Shown: positions 15,695-22,182 of the stretch, piece by piece
Numbering within the stretch: position 1 is the first letter of the stretch
Layout: each line of letters starts with the position of its first letter
Source: Oscillospiraceae bacterium
GTDB lineage: Bacteria; Bacillota; Clostridia; Oscillospirales; Ruminococcaceae
Reading direction: 5' to 3'
Length of the DNA stretch: 64,000 nucleotides
Assembly: GCA_021201235.1 (NCBI GenBank)
Contig: JAJQFI010000024.1
Location: forward strand, 62,001-126,000
Translations under genes and position numbers: made by a program
Notes under the pieces: generated by a model
The model's database searches: none
What the model saw: the letters and a program-made list of their open reading frames with translations, nothing else
Told to the model about the DNA's origin: nothing

Positions 15695-15782
15695 GGAGAG
15701 GTATCGAAGCGGTCATAACGAGGCGGTCTTGAAAACCGTTTGGTCAAAAGCCACAAGGGTTCGAATCCCTTCCTCTCCGCCA
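15695..15782 (+). tRNA. tRNA-Ser (anticodon TGA)
   Basis: A class II tRNA of 88 bases. Acceptor GGAGAGG pairs with CCTCTCC, the anticodon loop CTTGAAA gives TGA, and a long variable arm (TTTGGTCAAAAGCC region) and encoded CCA are present. Confidence 0.95.
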
Positions 15783-15784
15783 AT

Positions 15785-15823
15785 CGCCAAACGACGCATT
15801 TACGCCGTTTGGCGTTATTTTTT
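15785..15823 (+). terminator. Terminator of tRNA-Ser
   Basis: The long stem CGCCAAACGACG / CGCCGTTTGGCG (one mismatch) with loop CATTTA is followed by TTATTTTTT. Confidence 0.9.
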
Positions 15824-15840
15824 GCCCATTCTCATCTCTG

Positions 15841-15862
15841 AAATCTTAATCAAATCTTAATC
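15841..15862 (+). promoter_or_regulatory. Tandem 11-bp direct repeat upstream of the ABC exporter operon
   Basis: AAATCTTAATC occurs twice head to tail with an 11-bp period. It ends 9 bp before the -35 TTGAAC (15872-15877) of a promoter with -10 TATAAT (15896-15901). One-helical-turn direct repeats at this distance are typical of OmpR-type response regulator activation sites. No two-component system lies in the window. Confidence 0.55.
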
Positions 15863-15933
15863 TTTGAAATATTGAACCCTCCCTGCAAACTGTGATATAA
15901 TATACTTAAGACAAAAAAATCCGGGGTGATAAT

Positions 15934-16494
15934 ATGATAAAGACTTCGATTCCGCACAGCTTTGAGTGGGTTGTGGTGGAACTTATAATATCACTTATTG
16001 TCTGCTGTATAAGTTACAGTAGACATAGGTTGATAGCAAGGCTTTTACTAATTTTTCTTGCAACGTTTGGCACTTGTAATTTCATCTCGCTTATAGTCCT
16101 TCCTTTTCCAATAGCACTGACATATCCGGATGGCTACAGCTACGATTTCATGAGCCAGTTTGCAGAGTTTGACATAGCGGCGATAACGACCTATTTCTGG
16201 GACTATGTTTCGAGCCGTTCAAGGTTCATAACTGCGCCGTTTCTGTTTACGTTTTTCGGAACGATCCTTTTCAAACGCCTTCGCAGACCGCTTGTGTTCT
16301 TACTTTCGCTTGTTGGTGCGCCAGTGCTCTATATGCTTGTTAATGTCGCAATCAACACCGTTGTCAAGTACACCATGACGAGGATTTATCCCGTCAATCT
16401 CATATTGATAGTTATCGGCTACGCCCTCGGTTGGCTTCTTTCGATGCTGATTCTGCGAGCTTTCCCATCGATTGATCGGAAACTAAAGCAATGA
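15934..16494 (+). CDS. Hypothetical membrane protein of the ABC exporter operon
   Basis: I do not recognise this 186-residue protein. It has four or five hydrophobic segments (about residues 12-27, 34-60, 98-112, 118-140, 150-172) and a basic C-terminus (SIDRKLKQ). ATG 15934 follows CGGGGTGAT. Its stop overlaps the start of the first permease gene (ATGA), so it is translationally coupled to an ABC exporter and may be an accessory or immunity-like subunit. Confidence 0.7.
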   Translation: MIKTSIPHSFEWVVVELIISLIVCCISYSRHRLIARLLLIFLATFGTCNFISLIVLPFPIALTYPDGYSYDFMSQFAEFDIAAITTYFWDYVSSRSRFITAPFLFTFFGTILFKRLRRPLVFLLSLVGAPVLYMLVNVAINTVVKYTMTRIYPVNLILIVIGYALGWLLSMLILRAFPSIDRKLKQ

Positions 16495-17567
16495 ACCGTC
16501 ACGCTTTCTATCTGAAAAGAGCATTCCGGCAGATGACTGCTAAACCAGCGAGCTTTGTGATAATCGTATTTTCGTTCACTGTCTGTGCTTTTTCGCTCTT
16601 CGTCCTGATAAACGAGCTTCTCTATTCGACTACGTTTTTTCTGCACCAAGGCGAAAGCCGCAGAACATTTACGATAACATCCAGTGTTTCGGATAATTCT
16701 AAGCTTATAGAAGCACTTTCAGAAAGTGACGTCTTGCCTGAAATCTCGGAATTTGTCGGGCTGAGTGCCTACCCAAAAGGCGGGAACAGTCAGTATATTC
16801 AGGCTGTCCTTTGCAGTGTCAACGACTCAAGAATCACTGGCGAGCCTGACGTTACCATTGGCAGAACCTTCTCCGAAATCGAGCTTGAGAACGGCGAAGA
16901 TGTCATCATCTGGTGCAATAATGAAATCTATATAAACAGCGGTCTGAGAGAGTATAAATCAGTCGGCGACAGCGTGATTATTGGCAACGGAGTTTACTCT
17001 GTCATCGGCATAAGTGAAACCGATATTTATCTTCCGTTCTCGACTGCTCTGAAAACCGGCGATTTCGACATCAGGCTGAATGGCATAGTATTCTCGGAAA
17101 TCCCGACAAAACCGGAGATTGAAATCTTAGAAACCATTGCGACGGTCAACGACTGCACAGTGAAATCGAGGTATCAGGCAGAGCTTAGCGACTTTTTAGA
17201 GAACGGCATGGAGTGCACAGTTATAATCATCGGGATAATACTCTGTGTCATCTGCATCGTGTCGTCGCTATTTGATTACATGGTCAGGAGCATGTCCTAT
17301 GAATACAACATCTATAAGCTTCTGGGTATTTCTCGAGCCGGACTTTTTGAGCTACTTTATCTGCCTCTTTTCATCATGACCGTAGTCTCACTCGTTGCGG
17401 GATATGCTCTTTTTTGCCTGTCAAAACCGCTCCAGAGGCTTCTCAACATGTATGGTCAGGTGAACTTGGCAAGCGGAGTTGTAGTTTTTGCGATAATGCT
17501 CGTTGTCATGCTCTCGGTAACTGTTCCGAAATACAACCGTCTTTTCTCGGGAGGTGCCAGACTATGA
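16491..17567 (+). CDS. ABC transporter permease, FtsX/MacB type (first)
   Basis: A 358-residue MacB-like permease. One N-terminal membrane helix (about residues 21-43) is followed by an extracytoplasmic domain of about 195 residues and then three C-terminal helices of an FtsX domain (about 243-265, 287-312, 325-347) with the coupling segment YEYNIYKLLGISRAG. The start overlaps the preceding stop, and its own stop overlaps the second permease gene. Family members export peptides, lipoproteins or antimicrobials, or act in signalling; the substrate is unknown. Confidence 0.8.
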   Translation: MNRHAFYLKRAFRQMTAKPASFVIIVFSFTVCAFSLFVLINELLYSTTFFLHQGESRRTFTITSSVSDNSKLIEALSESDVLPEISEFVGLSAYPKGGNSQYIQAVLCSVNDSRITGEPDVTIGRTFSEIELENGEDVIIWCNNEIYINSGLREYKSVGDSVIIGNGVYSVIGISETDIYLPFSTALKTGDFDIRLNGIVFSEIPTKPEIEILETIATVNDCTVKSRYQAELSDFLENGMECTVIIIGIILCVICIVSSLFDYMVRSMSYEYNIYKLLGISRAGLFELLYLPLFIMTVVSLVAGYALFCLSKPLQRLLNMYGQVNLASGVVVFAIMLVVMLSVTVPKYNRLFSGGARL

Positions 17568-18511
17568 GGCTTATTATTCTCTCGAATCTCAAAGACAGAT
17601 TTCCCGCCTACGTCAGAGTGGCACTTATGCTGACGGTCATGATGTTCATCCTGTCTTCGCTTATGGGCGACTTACTTCCGCTGATTCAGATAAGGCAAGC
17701 TTATTCGAGTCTTGGGCTTGAAAATGCTGTCGCCATTACTGCTGATTCAGATATAAAGTCTGTGGTTGAAGACTTAGGCGGAAAGTACCTCGGTGTGAGC
17801 TTCCACGGAAAATACACCTATGACAGCTTCGCTTATTTACAGCTGGTCGAAGCAGATTATTTTGAGAATCTCAACTATTCTTTCAAGAAACAGACGAGCT
17901 TTGAAGTTGTGGACGGCTACCCTGCCGTGGTGGTTTCAAGCCTTGGGAGCTACTATTCGCTCGGCGAGACCTACACTGAAATCCTTTCCGGCAAGGATAA
18001 AACCGAAGTCACATTCACGGTTGTCGGCATACTTAAAAACGATTTCGTCTATCTGACGCCTTCCGAAGATAGCCCGTCGTCAGTGGTCTCCGAGCAGAGC
18101 AACTATATTTTTCTCATAACTGACGAGGACGATGGCATTTTTACGAAAAAAGACGTTTATGGCGCACTTGCAAGCGGCGATATAACCGACTTTTGCAGTA
18201 AGATTGTAAGCACTGGCTTGGTGGAATCAGCCGTATCAACTGCCGACAGGTTCGCAGAATATTGCGCTCTGGAGCTTGAAATTATGGGAATGACGGTGAT
18301 GCTCGCAATTATCTCTATTCTTCTTTGCTTAGCCGGAGTTATTTCAAACTCGATCCTTTCAAGAACAGTGTTTGCGGAGAAATACTGCATAATCTCCACT
18401 TGTGGAGCGAGCCCGGCACAATGTCGGGCAATTCAAATCATCACAGATTTAATCCCGATAATTGCCGCTGTCGCCATTTTTGTGGTGATAAGTGTCTTGA
18501 GAAATCTTTGA
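17564..18511 (+). CDS. ABC transporter permease (second), divergent FtsX type
   Basis: A 315-residue permease with a helix at about residues 17-37, an extracytoplasmic domain, and C-terminal helices around LEIMGMTVMLAIISILLCLAGV and LIPIIAAVAIFVVISVL. It ends early: only two C-terminal helices are clear, against three in the first permease, so it may be a reduced half. ATG 17564 overlaps the upstream TGA and follows GGGAGGTG. The ATPase gene begins 12 bases downstream. Confidence 0.75.
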   Translation: MRLIILSNLKDRFPAYVRVALMLTVMMFILSSLMGDLLPLIQIRQAYSSLGLENAVAITADSDIKSVVEDLGGKYLGVSFHGKYTYDSFAYLQLVEADYFENLNYSFKKQTSFEVVDGYPAVVVSSLGSYYSLGETYTEILSGKDKTEVTFTVVGILKNDFVYLTPSEDSPSSVVSEQSNYIFLITDEDDGIFTKKDVYGALASGDITDFCSKIVSTGLVESAVSTADRFAEYCALELEIMGMTVMLAIISILLCLAGVISNSILSRTVFAEKYCIISTCGASPAQCRAIQIITDLIPIIAAVAIFVVISVLRNL

Positions 18512-18523
18512 GGAGGGATAACC

Positions 18524-19192
18524 ATGTCGATAGCAATTAAGAACATTCACAAGACCTACAACGCCGGAAAAGGAAGCGAAGTCAAGGCGTTGAACGGCAT
18601 CAGTCTTGAAATCAATGACGGTGAAATGCTTGCGATTATGGGAAAATCAGGCTCCGGCAAGTCAACGCTTCTCAAGATTTTAGGCTGTGCTGATACTGAT
18701 TTTGAAGGTGAATATCTCCTGAATGGTGCCAATGTCAGAACGCTTTCAACGAAACAGCTTGCCAAAATCCGCAATAAGGAAATCGGGATAGTTCTGCAAA
18801 ACTTCGGCTTGATTCCGAATATGTCCGTTTACGACAACGTCCGTGTGCCGGTCTGTCTCGGCGGGAAGCATGACAAGAAGGCTACCGATGAGAGAATTGC
18901 TGGGCTTCTTAAAAGTCTTCAGATTGAGGACAAGCGCGACACCGACATCTCCGAGCTTTCTGGCGGTCAACAACAGAGAACAGCCATTGCGAGAGCACTC
19001 GTGAATCAGCCGAAAATAATTCTTGCGGATGAGCCCACTGGCGCACTCGATAAAACCACTGCAAGCGACATAATGGATGTGTTCGGGAAACTCAACGAAC
19101 AGGGTATAACTATAGTAATTGTTACCCATGACAATGCAACAGCTCAGAAATGCGACAGAGTTGTTTTGATAGAAGATGGCAAGATTAAGTAG
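18524..19192 (+). CDS. ABC transporter ATP-binding protein, MacB/LolD type
   Basis: A 222-residue ATPase that powers the two permeases upstream. Walker A is GKSGSGKST (about residues 40-48), the Q-loop is VLQNFGLIPNMSVYDNV, the signature LSGGQQQRTAIARAL and Walker B IILADEPTGALD, with the switch His in VTHD. ATG 18524 follows AGGAGGG. A strong terminator (19198-19229) closes the operon. Confidence 0.93.
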   Translation: MSIAIKNIHKTYNAGKGSEVKALNGISLEINDGEMLAIMGKSGSGKSTLLKILGCADTDFEGEYLLNGANVRTLSTKQLAKIRNKEIGIVLQNFGLIPNMSVYDNVRVPVCLGGKHDKKATDERIAGLLKSLQIEDKRDTDISELSGGQQQRTAIARALVNQPKIILADEPTGALDKTTASDIMDVFGKLNEQGITIVIVTHDNATAQKCDRVVLIEDGKIK

Positions 19193-19197
19193 TTACG

Positions 19198-19229
19198 AAA
19201 AGCACTCATCGGGTTGAGTGCTTTTTTTG
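19198..19229 (+). terminator. Terminator of the ABC exporter operon
   Basis: The stem AAAAGCACTCA / TGAGTGCTTTT with loop TCGGGT is followed by a T run. Confidence 0.9.
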
Positions 19230-19290
19230 TTATGTATAATTGAATACAGCCGTGAGAAACTATCCAAATGAAAAAAATCTAAAATACCCC

Positions 19291-19376
19291 TTGACAACCA
19301 CTCAGATATAGTGTATACTATATTCAGTTAGCCGAGCCTAACTATATTTTAAGATTTGCAGTTAGCAAACGCTAAC
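19291..19376 (+). promoter_or_regulatory. Promoter with two DtxR/IdeR-like boxes before DUF3793-flavodoxin
   Basis: The promoter is TTGACA (19291-19296), 17 bases, TATACT (19314-19319). Two 16-bp palindromes follow: GTTAGCCGAGCCTAAC (19327-19342) and GTTAGCAAACGCTAAC (19361-19376), 34 bp apart from centre to centre. The TTAG...CTAA core resembles DtxR-family iron boxes. Their position at and after the start site fits repression by an iron-loaded regulator. Confidence 0.65.
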
Positions 19377-19398
19377 TTATAATCACGGAGGTGATGTA

Positions 19399-19950
19399 AT
19401 GCCCGATGAGCTCTTGGTTCGTCATTGCGCGCCGACTATGGCGGGAATAAAGACAGCCGCTATGTTCAACTATCATTATGAGGATGAGCAGTCGCTCCAC
19501 GAAAGCGTCTGCAACCTGAACAAAACAATCACGCCGAAGGGGATGTGCATGATAATTCTTCGGCGTCAGAATAACACTGCGCTTATCTATCTCTATCGTC
19601 CGGATATGCTGAAATCCGACCTTTCCGACAGCCTCGGGAAGAGTATTCTTGACGAACGTGGGTATCCTACTGATAACGTCAACAGATGCCTGTGGAGGCT
19701 GAGAGACAGGCTCTCGGAATCAGCCGAGTTCCCTCATGAAATCGGGCTGTTCCTCGGTTACCCGCCGGAGGACGTTAAGGGCTTCATAGATAATAATGCC
19801 GAAAGTGCCAAGTGCGTCGGTTTCTGGAAGGTATACGGCGACGAAAAAGCCGCCAAGGAGAAATTCCGTCAATACAGACAGTGCATCGGCAGTTACTGCA
19901 AGCACTACAACAAATATCATTCACTCGACAGGCTTCTTGTAGCCACATGA
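19399..19950 (+). CDS. DUF3793 family protein
   Basis: A 183-residue soluble protein of DUF3793. Recognisable segments are CAPTMAGIKTAAMFN near the start, GMCMIILRRQNNTALIYLYRP in the middle, and the conserved EIGLFLGYPPEDVKGFI plus CVGFWKVYGDEKAAKEKF. A C-terminal CKHYNKYHSL adds Cys/His that could bind metal. The function is unknown; the family is often found beside flavodoxins and iron uptake genes, as here. ATG 19399 follows GGAGGTGA. The iron-box-like palindromes upstream suggest induction in iron starvation. Confidence 0.85.
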   Translation: MPDELLVRHCAPTMAGIKTAAMFNYHYEDEQSLHESVCNLNKTITPKGMCMIILRRQNNTALIYLYRPDMLKSDLSDSLGKSILDERGYPTDNVNRCLWRLRDRLSESAEFPHEIGLFLGYPPEDVKGFIDNNAESAKCVGFWKVYGDEKAAKEKFRQYRQCIGSYCKHYNKYHSLDRLLVAT

Positions 19951-19970
19951 ATTCAGAAAGGAAGATAAGA

Positions 19971-20393
19971 ATGTCAAAAGTAGCAGTAGTTTATTGGAGC
20001 GGTACGGGAAATACCGAGCAGATGGCAAACGCCGTTCTGGAAGGTATCAATAAAGCAGGCGGTGAGGGAGAGCTCTTCACAGCCTCCGAATTCGATACAT
20101 CCACAGTATCCGTATACGACGCCATAGCCTTCGGTTGCTCCGCCATGGGTGACGAACAGCTTGAAGAAAGTGAATTCGAGCCGATGTTCCAAGCCTGCGA
20201 GTCGGCTCTTAACGGCAAAAAGATTGCCCTTTTCGGCTCTTACGGATGGGGAGACGGAGAATGGATGCGCTCATGGGAAGAAACTTGCCGTAATGACGGC
20301 GCAATCCTTGCCTGTGAAAGCGTCATCTGCAACGACGCTCCCGATGAAGAAGCAATATCCTCCTGCCAAGCCCTCGGTGCGGCTTTGGTGTAA
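19971..20393 (+). CDS. Flavodoxin (short chain)
   Basis: A 140-residue flavodoxin. The FMN phosphate loop WSGTGNTEQMANA is at residues 8-20, with FGCSAMGDEQLEE and FGSYGWGDGEWM lining the flavin as in clostridial flavodoxins. It is a one-electron carrier that replaces ferredoxin when iron is scarce, which fits the iron-box-like sites upstream of its operon. ATG 19971 follows AAAGGAAG, 20 bases after DUF3793. A terminator follows at 20427-20466. Confidence 0.93.
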   Translation: MSKVAVVYWSGTGNTEQMANAVLEGINKAGGEGELFTASEFDTSTVSVYDAIAFGCSAMGDEQLEESEFEPMFQACESALNGKKIALFGSYGWGDGEWMRSWEETCRNDGAILACESVICNDAPDEEAISSCQALGAALV

Positions 20394-20426
20394 GCAATCA
20401 TGATACATGCGGTATCCACCGCAAAG

Positions 20427-20466
20427 AAACCCGAGTAGGGAAGTGCTCCTTACTCGGGTTTTCTTT
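20427..20466 (+). terminator. Terminator of the flavodoxin operon (repeat copy 1)
   Basis: The stem ACCCGAGTA / TACTCGGGT encloses GGGAAGTGCTCCT and is followed by TTTCTTT. The same 36-base element, with one mismatch, recurs at 21296-21331 after the next gene. Confidence 0.85.
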
Positions 20467-20483
20467 ATGTAGATAAAAAGTTC

Positions 20484-20512
20484 TTTACAAAATCGACCGT
20501 ATATGCTATAAT
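20484..20512 (+). promoter_or_regulatory. Promoter of the TM2-domain gene and its leader RNA
   Basis: TTTACA (20484-20489), 17 bases, TATAAT (20507-20512). The predicted start near 20519 coincides with the first base of a 12-base arm that closes the leader RNA. Confidence 0.75.
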
Positions 20513-20518
20513 GACTAT

Positions 20519-20623
20519 GCCAAACAATCTAAATAATTATGCCACCCATCGGGAAAGCTACCTTGGTAAAAGGTGTTTTCTCTCTTTCTCTTTTTCCCTT
20601 TGGGTGCATTGAGATTGTTTGGC
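20519..20623 (+). ncRNA. Structured leader RNA of unknown class, about 105 nt
   Basis: The first 12 bases GCCAAACAATCT (20519-20530) are perfectly complementary to AGATTGTTTGGC (20612-20623). Inside, TGCcACCC (from 20540) can pair with GGGTGCA (20602-20608), GGGAAA with TTTCCC, and ACCTT with AAGGT, giving a long closed fold. A terminator-like hairpin follows at 20648-20672. The order promoter, closed RNA, terminator, gene is that of a riboswitch or attenuator, but I cannot match it to a known class. A small MITE-like repeat is the alternative, though no target duplication is seen. Confidence 0.5.
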
Positions 20624-20647
20624 GACAATGAGGGACTCACTTTTTCG

Positions 20648-20678
20648 GTGCGTTCCTTGTGGGCGCACTTTTTTATTT
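20648..20678 (+). terminator. Leader terminator before the TM2-domain gene
   Basis: The stem GTGCG(TTCC) / (GGG)CGCAC is followed by TTTTTTATTT. The flanking TTTTTCGG (about 20641) and CCGAAAAA (about 20682) can pair around it, giving an alternative fold. It ends about 37 bases before the TM2 start codon. Confidence 0.6.
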
Positions 20679-20714
20679 GTGCCGAAAAATCTTTATTATA
20701 GTGGAGGAAATACC

Positions 20715-21272
20715 ATGAACGAGACAACAAATAGCCTGAATGACGAGGACATCAATGTAACAACAACTGACTCTACACCGGTTGCGACACACGATGAAGA
20801 ACAAATCACAACTAACCAACAATTCAATTATGATCCCTATACTGGTAAACCGCTCTATAAGTATGACCCGTTCACTGGACAACCACTGACAGGAAATGAG
20901 CAATCGCAACAATTTCAGCAAGTCATCAACGAGAATGGGCAAGTTAGCTATACAACCATTACCAGCGATAAAAGTTGGAAGAAAGCAGTACATCTTTCTT
21001 TGTGGGGATTAGGACTACACCACTTTTACGTTGGTAGAGTTGGATGGGGAATATTCGGTTTTCTAAAAGGATTGCTTACATGGATGACAGGTACTTTTTT
21101 CATTTTTTACCCGCTTATAGCAATATCTGACGCCTCTTCTTTCAGTTTTGCTACATATGGTGAATACTTTGCTCGAACCATAATCTATTACTTACTGTTT
21201 AATGACGTCAGCTTCATTCAGCTTGCAACAAAAACTTACAGAGACGCATCTGGCGCACCTCTAAGAAAGTAA
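20715..21272 (+). CDS. TM2 domain-containing protein
   Basis: This 185-residue protein has a Thr/Asn/Gln-rich N-terminus with two tandem copies of YDP[YF]TG[KQ]PL (about residues 36-55), then a TM2 domain with the LGLHHFYVGRVGWGIFGFLK signature (about residues 100-120) and further hydrophobic segments. TM2 proteins are small membrane proteins of unknown function. ATG 20715 follows GGAGGAAA; the frame stays open upstream into the leader (CVPCGRTF) but lacks a ribosome site there. The gene looks more AT-rich than its neighbours and lies between two copies of the same terminator, hinting at insertion or duplication. Confidence 0.8.
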   Translation: MNETTNSLNDEDINVTTTDSTPVATHDEEQITTNQQFNYDPYTGKPLYKYDPFTGQPLTGNEQSQQFQQVINENGQVSYTTITSDKSWKKAVHLSLWGLGLHHFYVGRVGWGIFGFLKGLLTWMTGTFFIFYPLIAISDASSFSFATYGEYFARTIIYYLLFNDVSFIQLATKTYRDASGAPLRK

Positions 21273-21295
21273 TCCCATAGCTTTGAATAAGAAAT

Positions 21296-21332
21296 CCGAG
21301 TAGGGAAGCGCTCCTTACTCGGGTTTTCTTTT
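21296..21332 (+). terminator. Terminator of the TM2 gene (repeat copy 2)
   Basis: CCGAGTAGGGAAGCGCTCC plus TTACTCGGGTTTTCTTTT is a copy of 20431-20466 with one base changed. It may also act on the convergent arsR-type gene. Confidence 0.8.
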
Positions 21333-21342
21333 CATATTAGAT

Positions 21343-21708
21343 TCATTCCTCCGGACAAGTAATCTCCATTATCTTCTCAATAATCAGATGCAAAGACTGG
21401 CTTTGGATATTGTCGGCGGCTTTATAGTAGACCTCTTTGCCTTCACGGCGGCTGGTGATAAGACCGCTGGCTTTGAGGAGCTTCAGGTGATGAGAAACCG
21501 CTGGGCTTGTCATGCCCATGAGGGCAGAAATGTTGATGACACATTCCTCACAATGGCAAAGAAGCCAGAAAATCTGAACCCGGCTACAGTCGCCAAGCTG
21601 TCGGAATACGTCGGCAACAGCCTGAAAATCAGTCTTTTCGAGGGTTTCCTTCAATGATTCTATATCATATTCATCGGTGTGATGATGGGGGAGCAGTTCT
21701 TCGGGCAT
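21343..21708 (-). CDS. ArsR/SmtB family metal-responsive repressor
   Basis: A 121-residue winged-helix repressor with DNA-recognition helix MTSPAVSHHLKLLKASGLI (about residues 70-88). Metal ligands are likely in LLCHCEECVINIS (CxCxxC, at the alpha-3 position used by CadC-like sensors for Cd/Pb/Zn) and in the N-terminal HHHTDE. ATG 21708 follows AAGGAG. It diverges from an HMA protein and a P-type ATPase, whose promoter contains a 24-bp inverted repeat that it should bind. Confidence 0.92.
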   Translation of the reverse strand: MPEELLPHHHTDEYDIESLKETLEKTDFQAVADVFRQLGDCSRVQIFWLLCHCEECVINISALMGMTSPAVSHHLKLLKASGLITSRREGKEVYYKAADNIQSQSLHLIIEKIMEITCPEE

Positions 21709-21832
21709 TATTTTATCTCCTTGTGTCGTAATTCTGAGTATATTATAACACAACAAAACCGGTTAGACAAGGCTTATTGTGAGGCAGTCTCGGAGCAAAT
21801 GTTGATTTTTTCAAAAAAATTTGATTTTCCTA

Positions 21833-21897
21833 TTGACAAACATGTAGAGACGGCATATAATGTAATAGGACGTTTAAACGACTGCTTAATCGTTTAA
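21833..21897 (+). promoter_or_regulatory. Promoter and ArsR operator of the metal efflux operon
   Basis: The promoter is TTGACA (21833-21838), 17 bases, TATAAT (21856-21861). Downstream, TTAAACGA (21874-21881) and TCGTTTAA (21890-21897) form a perfect 8-bp inverted repeat with 8-bp spacer around the start region. This is the right place and size for ArsR/SmtB repression. Confidence 0.75.
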
Positions 21898-21937
21898 TAC
21901 TGCTAATCCAATTCTTACTCAGGAAAGGTGATTCAAG

Positions 21938-22156
21938 ATGAAGAAGACCTATAATATCGAAGTTGACTGCGCTAACTGTGCCAATCTCATGGAGGGTGCG
22001 GCTAAAAAGACCGAAGGCGTTATGAACGCTGTTGTGAACTTCATGACGCAGAAGATGATTGTCGAGTTTGAAGAGGGCGTCAACGAGGCTAAGGTCATGA
22101 AAAGTGTGCTCAAGGCTTGCCGCAAAGTCGAGCCCGATTGCGAAATAGAAATCTGA
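21938..22156 (+). CDS. Heavy-metal-associated (HMA) domain protein
   Basis: A 72-residue ferredoxin-fold metal-binding protein. The metal site is in EVDCANCANLMEG (C-x2-C), with the hydrophobic core and strand pattern of HMA domains (KKTEGVMNAVVNFMTQKMIVEFE). It likely hands metal to the P-type ATPase 26 bases downstream, which lacks its own N-terminal HMA domain. The operon is under the ArsR-type operator at 21874-21897. Confidence 0.9.
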   Translation: MKKTYNIEVDCANCANLMEGAAKKTEGVMNAVVNFMTQKMIVEFEEGVNEAKVMKSVLKACRKVEPDCEIEI

Positions 22157-22182
22157 ATCCACAGGCAAGGGAAGAGATTGAT

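Noticed and set aside
20619-20714. N-terminal extension of the TM2 protein containing CVPCGRTF
   Set aside because: The frame is open but crosses the leader terminator, lacks a ribosome site, and a good GGAGG precedes the ATG at 20715.
20519-20714. T-box or known riboswitch in the TM2 leader
   Set aside because: No T-box sequence or hallmark core of the riboswitch families I know could be read; kept as unassigned RNA.
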